From: Komagataeibacter intermedius TF2
GTDB taxonomy: Bacteria; Pseudomonadota; Alphaproteobacteria; Acetobacterales; Acetobacteraceae
Direction of reading: 5' to 3'
Assembly (NCBI RefSeq): GCF_000964425.1
Contig: NZ_BANF01000012.1
Coordinates: 1 to 64,000, forward strand
DNA: 64,000 nt
Shown here: positions 36,945 through 46,036 of the stretch, piece after piece
Layout: every line of letters starts with the position of its first letter
Numbering within the stretch: position 1 is the first letter of the stretch
Notes under the pieces: model-generated
What the model was told of the DNA's origin: nothing
Seen by the model: only the letters and a program-made list of their open reading frames with translations
Databases searched by the model: none
Position numbers and translations under genes: made by a program

Positions 36945-38255
36945 TCAGGTATTCATCGCATCGAAGAAGTCGTGGTTGGTCTTGCTGTATTTCAGCTTGT
37001 CCAGCAGGAAGTCCATCGCATCCATGGTCCCCATCGGGGCAAGGATACGGCGCAGGACCCACATCTTGGCCAGATCGGCCCGATCAACCAGCAGCTCTTC
37101 CTTACGGGTGCCGCTCTTGGTGATGTCGATGGCAGGGAACGTACGCTTGTCAGCCAGCTTGCGATCAAGGATCAGTTCCGAGTTACCGGTGCCCTTGAAC
37201 TCTTCAAAGATGACTTCATCCATACGGCTGCCGGTATCAATCAGCGCGGTCGCGATAATGGTCAGCGAACCGCCTTCCTCGATATTACGGGCCGCACCGA
37301 AGAAACGCTTGGGGCGCTGCAGCGCGTTGGCGTCCACGCCGCCGGTCAGCACCTTGCCCGATGACGGCACGACGGTGTTGTAGGCTCGGGCCAGGCGTGT
37401 GATCGAATCCAGCAGGATCACGACATCACGCTTGTGCTCGACCAGGCGCTTGGCTTTTTCCAGCACCATTTCCGTGACCTGCACATGGCGTGTCGCGGGT
37501 TCATCAAAGGTGGAGGACACCACCTCGCCCCGCACCGAACGCGCCATGTCCGTCACTTCTTCCGGCCGCTCGTCAATCAGCAGCACGATCAGGAACACTT
37601 CGGGATGGTTCGCGGAAATGGAGGAGGCGATGCTCTGCAGCATCACGGTCTTGCCGGTGCGCGGCGGGGCCACGATCAACGCGCGCTGGCCCATGCCGAT
37701 GGGCGAGACGAGGTCGATCACGCGCGAGGTGAAATCGCGGTTCGGGGTCTTGCCCTTCCCCTTGCCATTGGCGGGCGGTTCCGTAGCGCCCCCCACAGTC
37801 GAGTTCTCGACTTCCATCTTCAGGCGGCGTTCGGGGTAAAGCGGCGTCAGGTTATCGAAATTGATCCGCTGGCGCACGGCCTCGGGCGGTTCAAAATTGA
37901 TCGCGTTGACCTTCAGCAGGGCAAAATACCGTTCCCCATCGCGGGGCGCGCGGATCTGGCCTTCGACCGTATCACCGGTGCGCAGGCCGAAGCGGCGGAC
38001 CTGGCTGGGGGAAATATAGATATCATCGGGTCCGGGCAGGTAATTGGCTTCCGGTGAGCGGAGGAAGCCAAAGCCATCAGACAGGATTTCAAGCGTGCCG
38101 TCCCCATAGATGGCCTGATCATTGTCGGCCAGTGTCTTGAGGATCGTGAACATCAACTCCTGCTTGCGAAGAGAAGATGCGTTTTCAATGTTCAGACTTT
38201 CAGCATATGCCAGAAGGTCTGCTGGGGATTTGGCCTTGAGTTCGGCGAGTTGCAT
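36945..38255 (-). CDS. rho: Transcription termination factor Rho
   Basis: A 436-residue hexameric RNA helicase. The N-terminus [20 protein letters not shown] fixes the start at ATG 38255; the ten extra codons upstream are not conserved. The OB-fold RNA-binding domain contains [20 protein letters not shown]. The motor has Walker A APPRTGKT, Walker [17 protein letters not shown] and the R-loop segment. A Gly/Lys insert GKGKGKTPN follows the OB region. The adjoining 390-bp leader fits the long untranslated leaders through which rho is autoregulated elsewhere. Confidence 0.97.
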   Translation of the reverse strand: MQLAELKAKSPADLLAYAESLNIENASSLRKQELMFTILKTLADNDQAIYGDGTLEILSDGFGFLRSPEANYLPGPDDIYISPSQVRRFGLRTGDTVEGQIRAPRDGERYFALLKVNAINFEPPEAVRQRINFDNLTPLYPERRLKMEVENSTVGGATEPPANGKGKGKTPNRDFTSRVIDLVSPIGMGQRALIVAPPRTGKTVMLQSIASSISANHPEVFLIVLLIDERPEEVTDMARSVRGEVVSSTFDEPATRHVQVTEMVLEKAKRLVEHKRDVVILLDSITRLARAYNTVVPSSGKVLTGGVDANALQRPKRFFGAARNIEEGGSLTIIATALIDTGSRMDEVIFEEFKGTGNSELILDRKLADKRTFPAIDITKSGTRKEELLVDRADLAKMWVLRRILAPMGTMDAMDFLLDKLKYSKTNHDFFDAMNT

Positions 38256-38649
38256 GCAGGATATGCCTATAAGTGGGCAGTTCACGAAAGGAAAGGAAAA
38301 GCCGGCAATCAGTTTGAGAAGGCGCGTCGATGACGGACCCTGACCATATTCGGACGAAACGGTTTGATGCAGCTTAACGGATAGGTGGGAATCCCGAGCA
38401 CGCCATGAAATGGCACCCTTCGGGACAGCGGAACCATATGCCTTTAATCACCCGACGTCAAGCATCCGCGCCCGTTCATGCCATATCACCCTGTGGGCAT
38501 GATAATGTTTATACTGTCGTCATGGCTGTAACGCCGCGGCACGACACAATATTCACCTGCCCGCTGCGACGTTTCGATCCGGTTCCAGCAGCCTTTACCC
38601 TTCGGGCGCCGGGCAACGTTCCTGATTGCTTCAGGATAAACCGTTGATA
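38256..38649. other. Leader/promoter region upstream of rho, no gene
   Basis: About 390 bp with no convincing reading frame on either strand. By position it should contain the rho promoter and a long 5' leader. I see no intrinsic terminator or known riboswitch in it. Confidence 0.5.
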
Positions 38650-38717
38650 AAAAACCAGCGGCACTGCCTGGATGCCGCATTTCATGAAGCTTTGTGAAAA
38701 AAGGCTTCTCCAGAAAC
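38650..38717. repeat. Two-hairpin intergenic element, copy G (degenerate)
   Basis: AAAAACCA, then hairpin GCGGCA (38658-38663) / TGCCGC (38673-38678), then TGAAGCTTT (38685-38693) / AAAGGCTTC with a bulged G, then outer arm CCAGAAAC (38710-38717). Order and spacing follow copies C and E. It lies 3' of the porin gene, which ends at 38772 on the minus strand. Confidence 0.6.
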
Positions 38718-38771
38718 ATCCTTGTGGCCTGCAGGATGGTTCACACGGGAAACGTATTGCATGCCCTGCGC

Positions 38772-40085
38772 TCAGAACCCGATGACGGCATCCCCGCCAA
38801 AGGTGAACATGCCATTGTTCCGGCCGCCATTGAAGGGCATGGTCCCGTTCAGTGCACGGTCAAAGCGGATTTCCGGGCGCAGCATGAACACGCCGATATG
38901 GTGACCCAGCTGCGGGCGATAGCTGACACCCAGCGTCATTTCGCCATACGTCGTGCCATGGCTGGAGGCCGATGGCCCCGGCACGACCGTCCCCCCCGTG
39001 CCAGCCAGCGCTTCCATGTAGGAATTGTTCCCCTGGAAGGTGGCAACCATGGCGTTGTTATTGTCGCGGTATATTTCCCCACGGTAATTGAAGGTCAGGT
39101 CACGGTTGATACGGTAGCTGAGGAAACTGACGAAGCTTTCCGCATCCACACCGGCAAACTGTCCCCGCGCGCCAATGCCGCGCGTGCCCTCGTCATGCAG
39201 GTAATTGAATTCCGCCGTCAGGTTCAGCCGGTCATTCACCTGGTAATAGGCGCTGATATCGTTCCAGAACCGCTGGGAATGATCGGCTTCATAATGGCCG
39301 ATGGCGCGCCATGAATTTTCCGGCCCGACGCGACTCAGTTCCACGATGCGCAGCCTGCCGTGGGCCAGTTTGTTCAGGTTGAACCCGAAATATCCGGCTG
39401 GCGCACTGTTGTTGTCCGCATGCCCGAATGATGTCTGGTTGCCGGTATCAATACCGAACGTCACATCCACCATGGGTGTGACGTGCCAGTTGAACATGGC
39501 GCCCACATGCTGGAACGGCACGGAATATTCAGATGTATAGGCCAGCGTGTAGAAAGGCCGCGATGTCGGATCAAGCCCTTCCACCCCCATCGGGGCCTGC
39601 AGGATGCCCGCCTGCATGTCCAGCCCGCCACGCGTCAGCCATGGCAGGTGAACATCCATGTGCGCCTGCGCGGGAATCAGCTGGTACCGGGCGTTCCATT
39701 CCCGGTCACTGATGCCCAGCACCTGATAGTACCGCGCATCTGATCCGTACATGCCTTCCAGCGTAAAGCCGACCTGATATTTGTTTATGCTGGGGTCGAT
39801 CGCCTTGTTCAGGGTGAATTCAGCCTGGTTAAGCTGGACCTGATTGGCATGGTCGGCAAGGAAGTCGCCATAGTTGTAACCCGGCTGGGGACGGGCGGGA
39901 TTGGCCATGATCCCCCCTTCGATCTGCGCGCTCAGGGTAATGTCACCCAGCCACCGGGCAAGGCCCGTGCTGCTGTCATGCCGCAGGCCGGAAAAGACAT
40001 GGACCTGCGCGCGCGCAATGGCGGGCAGACCGCACCACATGCTGGTGATGACCAGAAAACACCCCAGTTTACGGTTTGATTTCAT
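38772..40085 (-). CDS. Outer-membrane beta-barrel porin (BBP2/OmpL-like)
   Basis: A 437-residue protein with a signal peptide (MKSNRKLGCFLVITSMWCGL, cleavage after ARA before QVHVF). It has alternating polar/aromatic strands throughout, many Tyr/Asn/Gly turns and a C-terminal Phe (GGDAVIGF), which is the outer-membrane sorting signal. LSAQIEGGIMANPARP, QLNQAEFTLNKAID and GTYGEMTLGVSYRP resemble the beta-barrel porin-2 family. The transported solute is unknown. A promoter and a dyad lie upstream. Confidence 0.8.
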   Translation of the reverse strand: MKSNRKLGCFLVITSMWCGLPAIARAQVHVFSGLRHDSSTGLARWLGDITLSAQIEGGIMANPARPQPGYNYGDFLADHANQVQLNQAEFTLNKAIDPSINKYQVGFTLEGMYGSDARYYQVLGISDREWNARYQLIPAQAHMDVHLPWLTRGGLDMQAGILQAPMGVEGLDPTSRPFYTLAYTSEYSVPFQHVGAMFNWHVTPMVDVTFGIDTGNQTSFGHADNNSAPAGYFGFNLNKLAHGRLRIVELSRVGPENSWRAIGHYEADHSQRFWNDISAYYQVNDRLNLTAEFNYLHDEGTRGIGARGQFAGVDAESFVSFLSYRINRDLTFNYRGEIYRDNNNAMVATFQGNNSYMEALAGTGGTVVPGPSASSHGTTYGEMTLGVSYRPQLGHHIGVFMLRPEIRFDRALNGTMPFNGGRNNGMFTFGGDAVIGF

Positions 40086-40192
40086 GGTGGCCTTCCCCTC
40101 TCCCGGTCTACCCGGGCAGGCACTGACAGTCTGCGCGCGCTCCGGCGTTCATGAATTTTCTTTTATTTCGTTTTCCTCACCAATGAAACCTA

Positions 40193-40208
40193 AATCATTG
40201 AAATGATT
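40193..40208. promoter_or_regulatory. 16-bp dyad at the porin promoter start point
   Basis: Perfect inverted repeat AATCATT-GA-AATGATT (40193-40208). It overlaps the expected +1 position of the promoter below, the usual place for a repressor operator. The cognate regulator is unknown. Confidence 0.4.
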
Positions 40209-40212
40209 CGAT

Positions 40213-40242
40213 ATTATAATAATTATGATACCGATATGTCAG
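40213..40242 (-). promoter_or_regulatory. Putative sigma-70-type promoter of the porin gene
   Basis: On the minus strand: -35 CTGACA (40242-40237), 18-bp spacer, -10 TATAAT (40218-40213), in an AT-rich patch about 130 bp upstream of the porin ATG and just past the corA stop. Confidence 0.55.
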
Positions 40243-40252
40243 GCAGGGCCAC

Positions 40253-41218
40253 CTATTTTCCCAGCCACCCACGTCGCCAGAACCAGATCAGTGGCAGCAC
40301 CACCGTCGCTGCCATAAGGGCAAGGGAATACCAGTACCCGTATTTCCAGTTCAGTTCCGGTATATCATGGAAGTTCATGCCGTAGATGCCCGCTACCAGC
40401 GTGGGAGCCACGCCAATAAAGCTGACCACGGTCAGGATCTTCATGCCATTATTCTGTTCGATGCTGATGAAGCCCAGCGTCGCATCCAGCAGGAACTGCA
40501 CCTTGTTGGCGGTCTGGGACACGAAATCATTCAGCGAACGGATATCACGCCCCACCGTCGCCAGCCGCGCCTGCAGGTGGTCAGACAGGTCATGGCGCTT
40601 GTTCTCGCCCAGGAAAATGGAAATCCGTTCCAGCCCCAGCAGGCTGTCGCGCACGGATGAACTGAGGTCGCCCGACCGGCCCACCCGGCGCAGCATGTTG
40701 CGCAGCAGGGCGCCCGCCTGCGCCTGGCTTGGCTCCTCGGACTGGAACACGTCCTTTGACATGCCATCCAGCGCCTGCCCCAGATGTTCCAGAATATCGG
40801 CCAGCCGGTCCACGATGGCTTCCAGCAGCATGATCCCCGCTTCGTTGGAGACCAGAGGCGTCGCCTCGCCGGCCACCGCGCGCGCCACCACGTCAAACGC
40901 GCTGAACCCGGTATAGCGGATGGTCAGCAGCCTGCCGGGCATGAGCACGAACCCCACGGGGGATACGAAAAAGTCATCCGGCGTCTTGCGCACCAGCGGC
41001 GTGGACAGATAGACGCCATTACCTTCGGTAAAGAGACGTGACGAACTTTCGATCTCATCCAGCTGGGCGCGGGTGGGAACACGCAGGCCCGTTACTTCGG
41101 CAGCGAGGGCCTCCTCCTCCTCGGTGGGGTTGAGCAGGTCCAGCCACGCCGCACCGGCCGCATCCTCCGCAGTCGTAACGGTCCGGGCCGGGGCGCCGGG
41201 ACGATGGGCGAGAAACAT
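40253..41218 (-). CDS. corA: CorA-type magnesium/divalent cation transporter
   Basis: A 321-residue inner-membrane channel. A large cytosolic N-terminal domain (begins MFLAHRPGAPARTV) leads into a long helix. Two C-terminal membrane helices carry the selectivity motif YGMNF (GMN) at the end of the first. The C-terminus WRRGWLGK is Lys/Arg-rich, as usual. It imports Mg2+ (Co2+, Ni2+). It is divergent from trpB, with 195 bp between. Confidence 0.93.
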   Translation of the reverse strand: MFLAHRPGAPARTVTTAEDAAGAAWLDLLNPTEEEEALAAEVTGLRVPTRAQLDEIESSSRLFTEGNGVYLSTPLVRKTPDDFFVSPVGFVLMPGRLLTIRYTGFSAFDVVARAVAGEATPLVSNEAGIMLLEAIVDRLADILEHLGQALDGMSKDVFQSEEPSQAQAGALLRNMLRRVGRSGDLSSSVRDSLLGLERISIFLGENKRHDLSDHLQARLATVGRDIRSLNDFVSQTANKVQFLLDATLGFISIEQNNGMKILTVVSFIGVAPTLVAGIYGMNFHDIPELNWKYGYWYSLALMAATVVLPLIWFWRRGWLGK

Positions 41219-41413
41219 GGGCAGTCTTTCTTTGGTTCGGGTCGTTGTTCATCCATCATGTGACGGCAAACATGTCAAATCATGACATGCTCCACGATAT
41301 GGCAGGGGCTGGTATTTTGCCGCCATCCGGTCCAGAACCGGCTGACAGGCGGCCAGGGACGGCTGCATGACGATACCATTGAGCCACGCACCTATTCTTG
41401 TGGAGTAGCGAAG

Positions 41414-42643
41414 TTGAGCGCAACAGACACACAGGCAGGCGCCAACAGCCTGCGCAGCGGGCCGGACGGTCGCGGCCGTTTCGGCATTTTCGGCGGCCGT
41501 TTCGTCGCTGAAACCCTGATGCCGCTCCTGCTGGAGCTGGATGGCGCATACAGGGCGGCACAGGCGGACCCCGAATTCCGGCGTGAACTGGATTATTACC
41601 TCAAGGACTATGTCGGCCGTCCCAGCCCGCTGTGGTTCGCACGCCGCATGACCGAAGAACTTGGCGGCGCCAAGATCTACATGAAGCGCGAGGAACTGAA
41701 CCACACCGGTTCGCACAAGCTCAACAACGTCATGGGACAGATCCTGCTGGCCCGCCGCATGGGCCGTACCCGCATCGTGGCCGAAACGGGCGCGGGCCAG
41801 CATGGTGTCGCCACCGCGACCGTGTGCGCACTGTTTGGCATGAAATGCGCGATCTACATGGGCGCCACCGATGTCGAGCGCCAGAAGCCCAACGTGTTCC
41901 GCATGCGGCTGCTGGGCGCCGAGGTCGTGCCCGTCACGGCGGGCGCGGGCACGCTGAAGGACGCCATGAACGAAGCCATGCGCGACTGGGTGACCAACGT
42001 GCACGACACCTACTTCCTTGTCGGCACGGTGGCGGGGCCGCATCCCTATCCGCAGATGGTGCGTGATTTCCAGTCCATCATCGGCGTGGAGACAAAGGAA
42101 CAGATCGTTGCCGCCGAAGGCCGCCTGCCCGATACGATCGTGGCGGCGATCGGTGGCGGGTCGAACGCCATGGGCATCTTCCATCCCTTCCTTGATGATC
42201 CCGAAGTCAGGCTGATCGGTGTCGAGGCCGCGGGCTGCGGTCTGGACAGCGGACGCACCGCCGCCTCCATCGAGCGCGGCAAGCCCGGCGTGCTGCACGG
42301 CAACCGTACCTACCTGCTGCAGGACGCGGACGGACAGATCACTGAAGCCCATTCCATCAGCGCGGGCCTCGACTACCCCGGCGTCGGCCCCGAACATTCA
42401 TGGCTCAGTGACATCGGGCGCGCCGAATATGTGGGCGCGACCGACCAGGAGGCACTGGACGCCTTCCAGTTGTGCACCCGCACGGAAGGCATCATTCCCG
42501 CGCTGGAAAGCGCCCATGCCATTGCCTACGCCACGAAGATCGCGCCCGACATGGGCAAGGACCAGATCATCGTGGTCAATATTTCCGGCCGGGGGGACAA
42601 GGACATCTTCACCGTCGCCGAACACCTGGGAGTGAAACTGTGA
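41414..42643 (+). CDS. trpB: Tryptophan synthase beta chain
   Basis: PLP enzyme joining indole and serine. [19 protein letters not shown] is the N-terminal signature, and [12 protein letters not shown] carries the PLP Lys. [11 protein letters not shown] and [10 protein letters not shown] (phosphate loop) follow. I start at TTG 41414, which has GGAG 8 bases upstream and gives 409 residues. The open frame reaches back to 41282, but the extra 44 residues are not TrpB-like. trpA overlaps by 4 bp. trpF, often directly upstream in alphaproteobacteria, is absent here; corA lies there instead. Confidence 0.97.
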   Translation: MSATDTQAGANSLRSGPDGRGRFGIFGGRFVAETLMPLLLELDGAYRAAQADPEFRRELDYYLKDYVGRPSPLWFARRMTEELGGAKIYMKREELNHTGSHKLNNVMGQILLARRMGRTRIVAETGAGQHGVATATVCALFGMKCAIYMGATDVERQKPNVFRMRLLGAEVVPVTAGAGTLKDAMNEAMRDWVTNVHDTYFLVGTVAGPHPYPQMVRDFQSIIGVETKEQIVAAEGRLPDTIVAAIGGGSNAMGIFHPFLDDPEVRLIGVEAAGCGLDSGRTAASIERGKPGVLHGNRTYLLQDADGQITEAHSISAGLDYPGVGPEHSWLSDIGRAEYVGATDQEALDAFQLCTRTEGIIPALESAHAIAYATKIAPDMGKDQIIVVNISGRGDKDIFTVAEHLGVKL

Positions 42644-43476
42644 GCCGCATCGCCCGCCGCTTCGCCACCCTGCGCCAGCAGGGACGTGGCGCCCTGATCC
42701 CCTATGTCGAAGCCTGCGATCCCGATTACGACACGTCTCTGGCCATCCTGCGCGGCATGCCTGCCGCCGGTGCGGACCTGATCGAGGTCGGCGTCCCCTT
42801 CTCCGACCCGTCAGCCGATGGCCCGACCATCCAGAAGGCAGCCCTGCGCGGCCTGAAGGGCGGTTCGACCATGAAGCGCGTGCTGGAAATGGTCGCAGCC
42901 TTCCGCGAAGGCGATGACGGGACCCCGATCATCCTGATGGGCTACACCAATCCCATCACGGCCTATGGTCCCGAACGCTTCTGCGTGGATGCGAAAGCAG
43001 CGGGCGTGGACGGGCTGATCGTCGTCGACATGCCGCCGGAGGAAGCCGACCTGCTGGCAGGCCCCGCCGCTACCGCCGGGCTGGACATCATCCGCCTTGT
43101 CGCCCCCACCACGCCCGATGACCGCCTGCCGGTCGTCTTCAATGGTGCATCGGGTTTTGTCTATTATGTCAGCATCACCGGGGTGACAGGCACGCGCACC
43201 GCCAGCACCGACGAACTGGCCCACGCCCTGCCCCGCCTGCGCCGGGCAACCGACCTGCCCATCGCCATCGGCTTTGGCATCCGCACGCCGGAACTTGCCG
43301 CAAACGCCGTAAGCGTGGCCGATGCTGCCGTCGTGGCGTCCGCCCTGCTCAACACGCTCGAGGCCACGCTTGATGCGGATGGAAAAGCGACAGCCAGAAC
43401 CGTGCCTGCGGTTCTGGAACAGCTGCGCGGACTGGCCAATGCCGTGCATGCTGTAAGCAAACCTGTCTCAGAATAG
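42640..43476 (+). CDS. trpA: Tryptophan synthase alpha chain
   Basis: Splits indole-3-glycerol phosphate and channels indole to TrpB. The start is GTG 42640, overlapping the trpB stop (GTGA). Family blocks are [34 protein letters not shown] (with the catalytic-region Asp/Glu), LMGYTNPI and [12 protein letters not shown]. The 278-residue length is normal. A two-hairpin element follows before accD. Confidence 0.97.
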   Translation: MSRIARRFATLRQQGRGALIPYVEACDPDYDTSLAILRGMPAAGADLIEVGVPFSDPSADGPTIQKAALRGLKGGSTMKRVLEMVAAFREGDDGTPIILMGYTNPITAYGPERFCVDAKAAGVDGLIVVDMPPEEADLLAGPAATAGLDIIRLVAPTTPDDRLPVVFNGASGFVYYVSITGVTGTRTASTDELAHALPRLRRATDLPIAIGFGIRTPELAANAVSVADAAVVASALLNTLEATLDADGKATARTVPAVLEQLRGLANAVHAVSKPVSE

Positions 43477-43493
43477 TACATTGATAAGAAAGA

Positions 43494-43571
43494 AAAGTTT
43501 CTGAATGTCGCCTTTTTTCCAAAAGGCGGCGTTTTCTGAAGCTTTTTGAAAAAAGCTTCACCAGAAACTTT
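43494..43571. repeat. Two-hairpin intergenic element, copy C (full)
   Basis: Best-preserved copy. Outer arms AAAGTTTCTG (43494-43503) / CAGAAACTTT (43562-43571) match perfectly over 10 bp. Hairpin 1 is GTCGCCTTTT (43507-43516) / AAAAGGCGGC (43521-43530), with one T-G wobble. Hairpin 2 is TGAAGCTTTTT (43537-43547) / AAAAAGCTTCA (43550-43560). It lies between trpA and accD, both on the plus strand. Confidence 0.85.
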
Positions 43572-43693
43572 CTTTTGATTTACGGAGCGTTTCGCGGATG
43601 GTTTTCCCAAACGCCCCCTGCAATGACAATCTGGCCCAATCGTTCATCTGCCTGTATGGAACAGGCCTCCAGAAAGCTTAAGGGAGAGGCAAC

Positions 43694-44563
43694 ATGAGCT
43701 GGCTGACCGAATATGTCCGTCCCAAGATCCGCGGCCTGCTCAAGCGGGAAGTGCCGGACAACCTGTGGACCAACTGCGAATCGTGCGAGCAGATGATCCT
43801 GACCAAGGATCTGCGCAAGGCGATGAACGTGTGCCCGCATTGTGGCCACCACATGCGCGCAACCGTGCCCGAACGGCTGGAATGGACGTTTGATAACGGG
43901 GAATATACCCGCATCGAACTGCCCAGGGTGCCGGTTGACCCCCTCTCCTTCCGTGACCGCAAACGCTATACGGACCGGCTGAAGGATGAACGCGCCAAAT
44001 CCCAGCTTGATGAATCCATGGCTGTGGCGCATGGGCAGATCGGCGGGCATAACGCGGTTGTCGCCGTCATGGCGTTCGAATTCATCGCGGGTACGATGGG
44101 TGCGGGATTGGGCGAGGCCTTTCTGGCCGCAGCCCGCCTTGCCATCCTGCAGCAGTCCCCGCTGATCGTCTTTACCGCATCCGGCGGCGCGCGCATGCAG
44201 GAAGGCATGATCAGCCTCATGCAGATGCCGCGCACCACGGTGGCGGTACAGATGCTGCGGGAAGCAGGACTGCCCTATTTCGTCGTGCTGACCAACCCGA
44301 CCACGGGTGGCGTGTCCGCGTCCTTCGCCATGCTAGGGGATGTGCAGATTGCCGAACCCAATGCCCTGATCGGCTTTGCCGGGCAGCGCGTGATCGAGGA
44401 CACCGTGCGCGAAAAGCTGCCCGAAGGCTTCCAGCGCGCGGAATACCTGCTGGAACACGGCATGCTGGACATGGTGGTCAAGCGCGGCGATCTGCCCGGC
44501 ATGCTTGGACGGCTGATCGGCCAGCTCAACTACCGCCACATTGCGCCGCGGCCTGCGGCCTGA
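43694..44563 (+). CDS. accD: Acetyl-CoA carboxylase carboxyltransferase subunit beta
   Basis: Part of the enzyme making malonyl-CoA for fatty acid synthesis. The N-terminal four-Cys zinc ribbon is visible as NCESCEQM...NVCPHCGHHM. The crotonase-like carboxyltransferase core contains GTMGAGLGEAF, FTASGGARMQEGM and NPTTGGVSASFAMLGD. The 289-residue length is normal. It is followed by folC 22 bp later, the usual alphaproteobacterial pairing. GGGAG precedes the ATG. Confidence 0.97.
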   Translation: MSWLTEYVRPKIRGLLKREVPDNLWTNCESCEQMILTKDLRKAMNVCPHCGHHMRATVPERLEWTFDNGEYTRIELPRVPVDPLSFRDRKRYTDRLKDERAKSQLDESMAVAHGQIGGHNAVVAVMAFEFIAGTMGAGLGEAFLAAARLAILQQSPLIVFTASGGARMQEGMISLMQMPRTTVAVQMLREAGLPYFVVLTNPTTGGVSASFAMLGDVQIAEPNALIGFAGQRVIEDTVREKLPEGFQRAEYLLEHGMLDMVVKRGDLPGMLGRLIGQLNYRHIAPRPAA

Positions 44564-44585
44564 TTTCCGGAAAAGAACGCCACGC

Positions 44586-45908
44586 ATGAATGCCCCCACG
44601 CTTGGGCCGGAATTCGTTGGCCGGACAGGGCAGATACTCGAACGGCTGAACCGGCTGTATCCGACCCTGATCGACCTGTCACTGACCCGGCTGGAGACCC
44701 TGCTGGCGCGCCTCGGCCACCCGGAACGCCACCTGCCGCCCGTCGTGCATGTTGCGGGCACCAATGGCAAGGGCAGCACATGCGCGTTCATGCGCGCCGT
44801 GGCCGAAGCTGGCGGATGGCGGGTGCATGTCCTGACATCGCCACATCTGGTGCACGTGACGGAACGCTTCCGCATTGCGGGCCGGATCGTGACGGAAAGC
44901 GAACTGGCCAGCGTTCTGGAAGAAATCGAACAGGTCAATGCCGGCGCACCCATTACGGTGTTCGAGGTACTGACGGCTGCGGGTTTCATGCTGTTTTCGC
45001 GCCACCCCGCCGACCTTGCGATTGTCGAGGTCGGGCTGGGCGGGCGGTGTGACGCCACCAATGTGCTGCGCCACCCGGTCGCCTGCGCGATCACGGCCAT
45101 TTCCATGGATCACGAAGCGTTCCTTGGCGACACGCTGGGCGCGATCGCGGGGGAGAAGGCCGGTATCATCAAACCCGGCGTTCCCGTCACCACGGGCCGC
45201 CAGCCTGCGGAGGTCATGGCCCCCCTGACCCGCACGGCGCATGAACAGGGCAGCCCGCTGTGGCGGCGGGACCATGAATGGTCCATCACGCCCGCCCCGG
45301 ATGGCGCCAGCCTGCGGTATCATGACCGTCATGGCACGCTGGACCTGCCGCTGCCCGGCCTGCGTGGGGCACACCAGATTGACAATGCGGGCCTTGCCAT
45401 CGCCACGCTGCGGGCCAGTGGGCTGCCCCTGCCACAGCAGGCATGGGCGGGTATCGCCCACGCCCGCTGGCCCGCGCGGATGCAGCGCCTGTCCGGCCAT
45501 CTGGCGGCACTGCTGCCGCCGGGTTGGGAGCTGTGGCTGGATGGCGGCCATAACCCCGGCGCGGGCGAAGTGCTGGCGCAGGTCATGGATGAATGGACGG
45601 ACCGTCCCACCCATCTGATCATCGGCATGAAGCAGACCAAGGACGCCACCGGCTTCCTGACGCCCCTGCTGCCCCGTGCCGCCTCCATTCAGGCCGTGGC
45701 GGAAAAGAACCAGCATCTGGCCCAGCCGGTGGCCGACATTATCGCCGCCGCCGGTGGCCGGGCGACGGCAGGCCCCACCCTGCATGATGCGCTGACGCAC
45801 CTTGCGCCAGCGGCAGGGCCGGATGCCGCCCCTGCCCGCGTCATCATATGCGGAAGCCTGTATCTGGCAGGTGTCGCGCTGCAGCTTGATGGCTGGCAGC
45901 CCGACTGA
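44586..45908 (+). CDS. folC: Bifunctional folylpolyglutamate synthase/dihydrofolate synthase FolC
   Basis: ATP-dependent ligase adding glutamate to dihydropteroate and to folates. The P-loop is VAGTNGKGSTCAFM. LTSPHLVHVTERFRI, then VEVGLGGRCDATNV and SMDHEAFLGDTL follow in family order. DGGHNPGAGEVL marks the C-terminal Mur-ligase-type domain. I start at ATG 44586 (440 residues), because the 15 codons before it overlap accD and are not conserved in character. Confidence 0.95.
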   Translation: MNAPTLGPEFVGRTGQILERLNRLYPTLIDLSLTRLETLLARLGHPERHLPPVVHVAGTNGKGSTCAFMRAVAEAGGWRVHVLTSPHLVHVTERFRIAGRIVTESELASVLEEIEQVNAGAPITVFEVLTAAGFMLFSRHPADLAIVEVGLGGRCDATNVLRHPVACAITAISMDHEAFLGDTLGAIAGEKAGIIKPGVPVTTGRQPAEVMAPLTRTAHEQGSPLWRRDHEWSITPAPDGASLRYHDRHGTLDLPLPGLRGAHQIDNAGLAIATLRASGLPLPQQAWAGIAHARWPARMQRLSGHLAALLPPGWELWLDGGHNPGAGEVLAQVMDEWTDRPTHLIIGMKQTKDATGFLTPLLPRAASIQAVAEKNQHLAQPVADIIAAAGGRATAGPTLHDALTHLAPAAGPDAAPARVIICGSLYLAGVALQLDGWQPD

Positions 45909-45935
45909 CAGGTAATATCCGTATCGTTTCCGGGC

Positions 45936-45996
45936 GCCGCCTTTTTCAGCAAAGGCGACATTCCCTGACGCTATCTGTAAAAGGCTTCACCAAAAA
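45936..45996. repeat. Two-hairpin intergenic element, copy D (degenerate)
   Basis: GCCGCCTTT (45936-45944) / AAAGGCGAC (45951-45959), with one mismatch, then a decayed second hairpin ending AAAAGGCTTCACCAAAAAA. Same orientation as copy C. It lies between convergent folC and the sugar-porter gene and runs into a regular terminator. Confidence 0.6.
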
Positions 45997-46020
45997 ACCC
46001 GCCCTATTCACAGGGCGGGT
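45992..46020 (-). terminator. Terminator of the sugar-porter gene
   Basis: Stem ACCCGCCCT (45997-46005) / AGGGCGGGT (46012-46020) with a 6-nt loop. On the minus strand it is followed by TTTTTT (45997-45992). Confidence 0.85.
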
Positions 46021-46036
46021 GCATGGTGGCCGTGTC

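Noticed and set aside
41249-42397. 382-codon minus-strand open frame opposite trpB
   Set aside because: Antisense to trpB and His/Gly/Arg-rich; no ribosome site.
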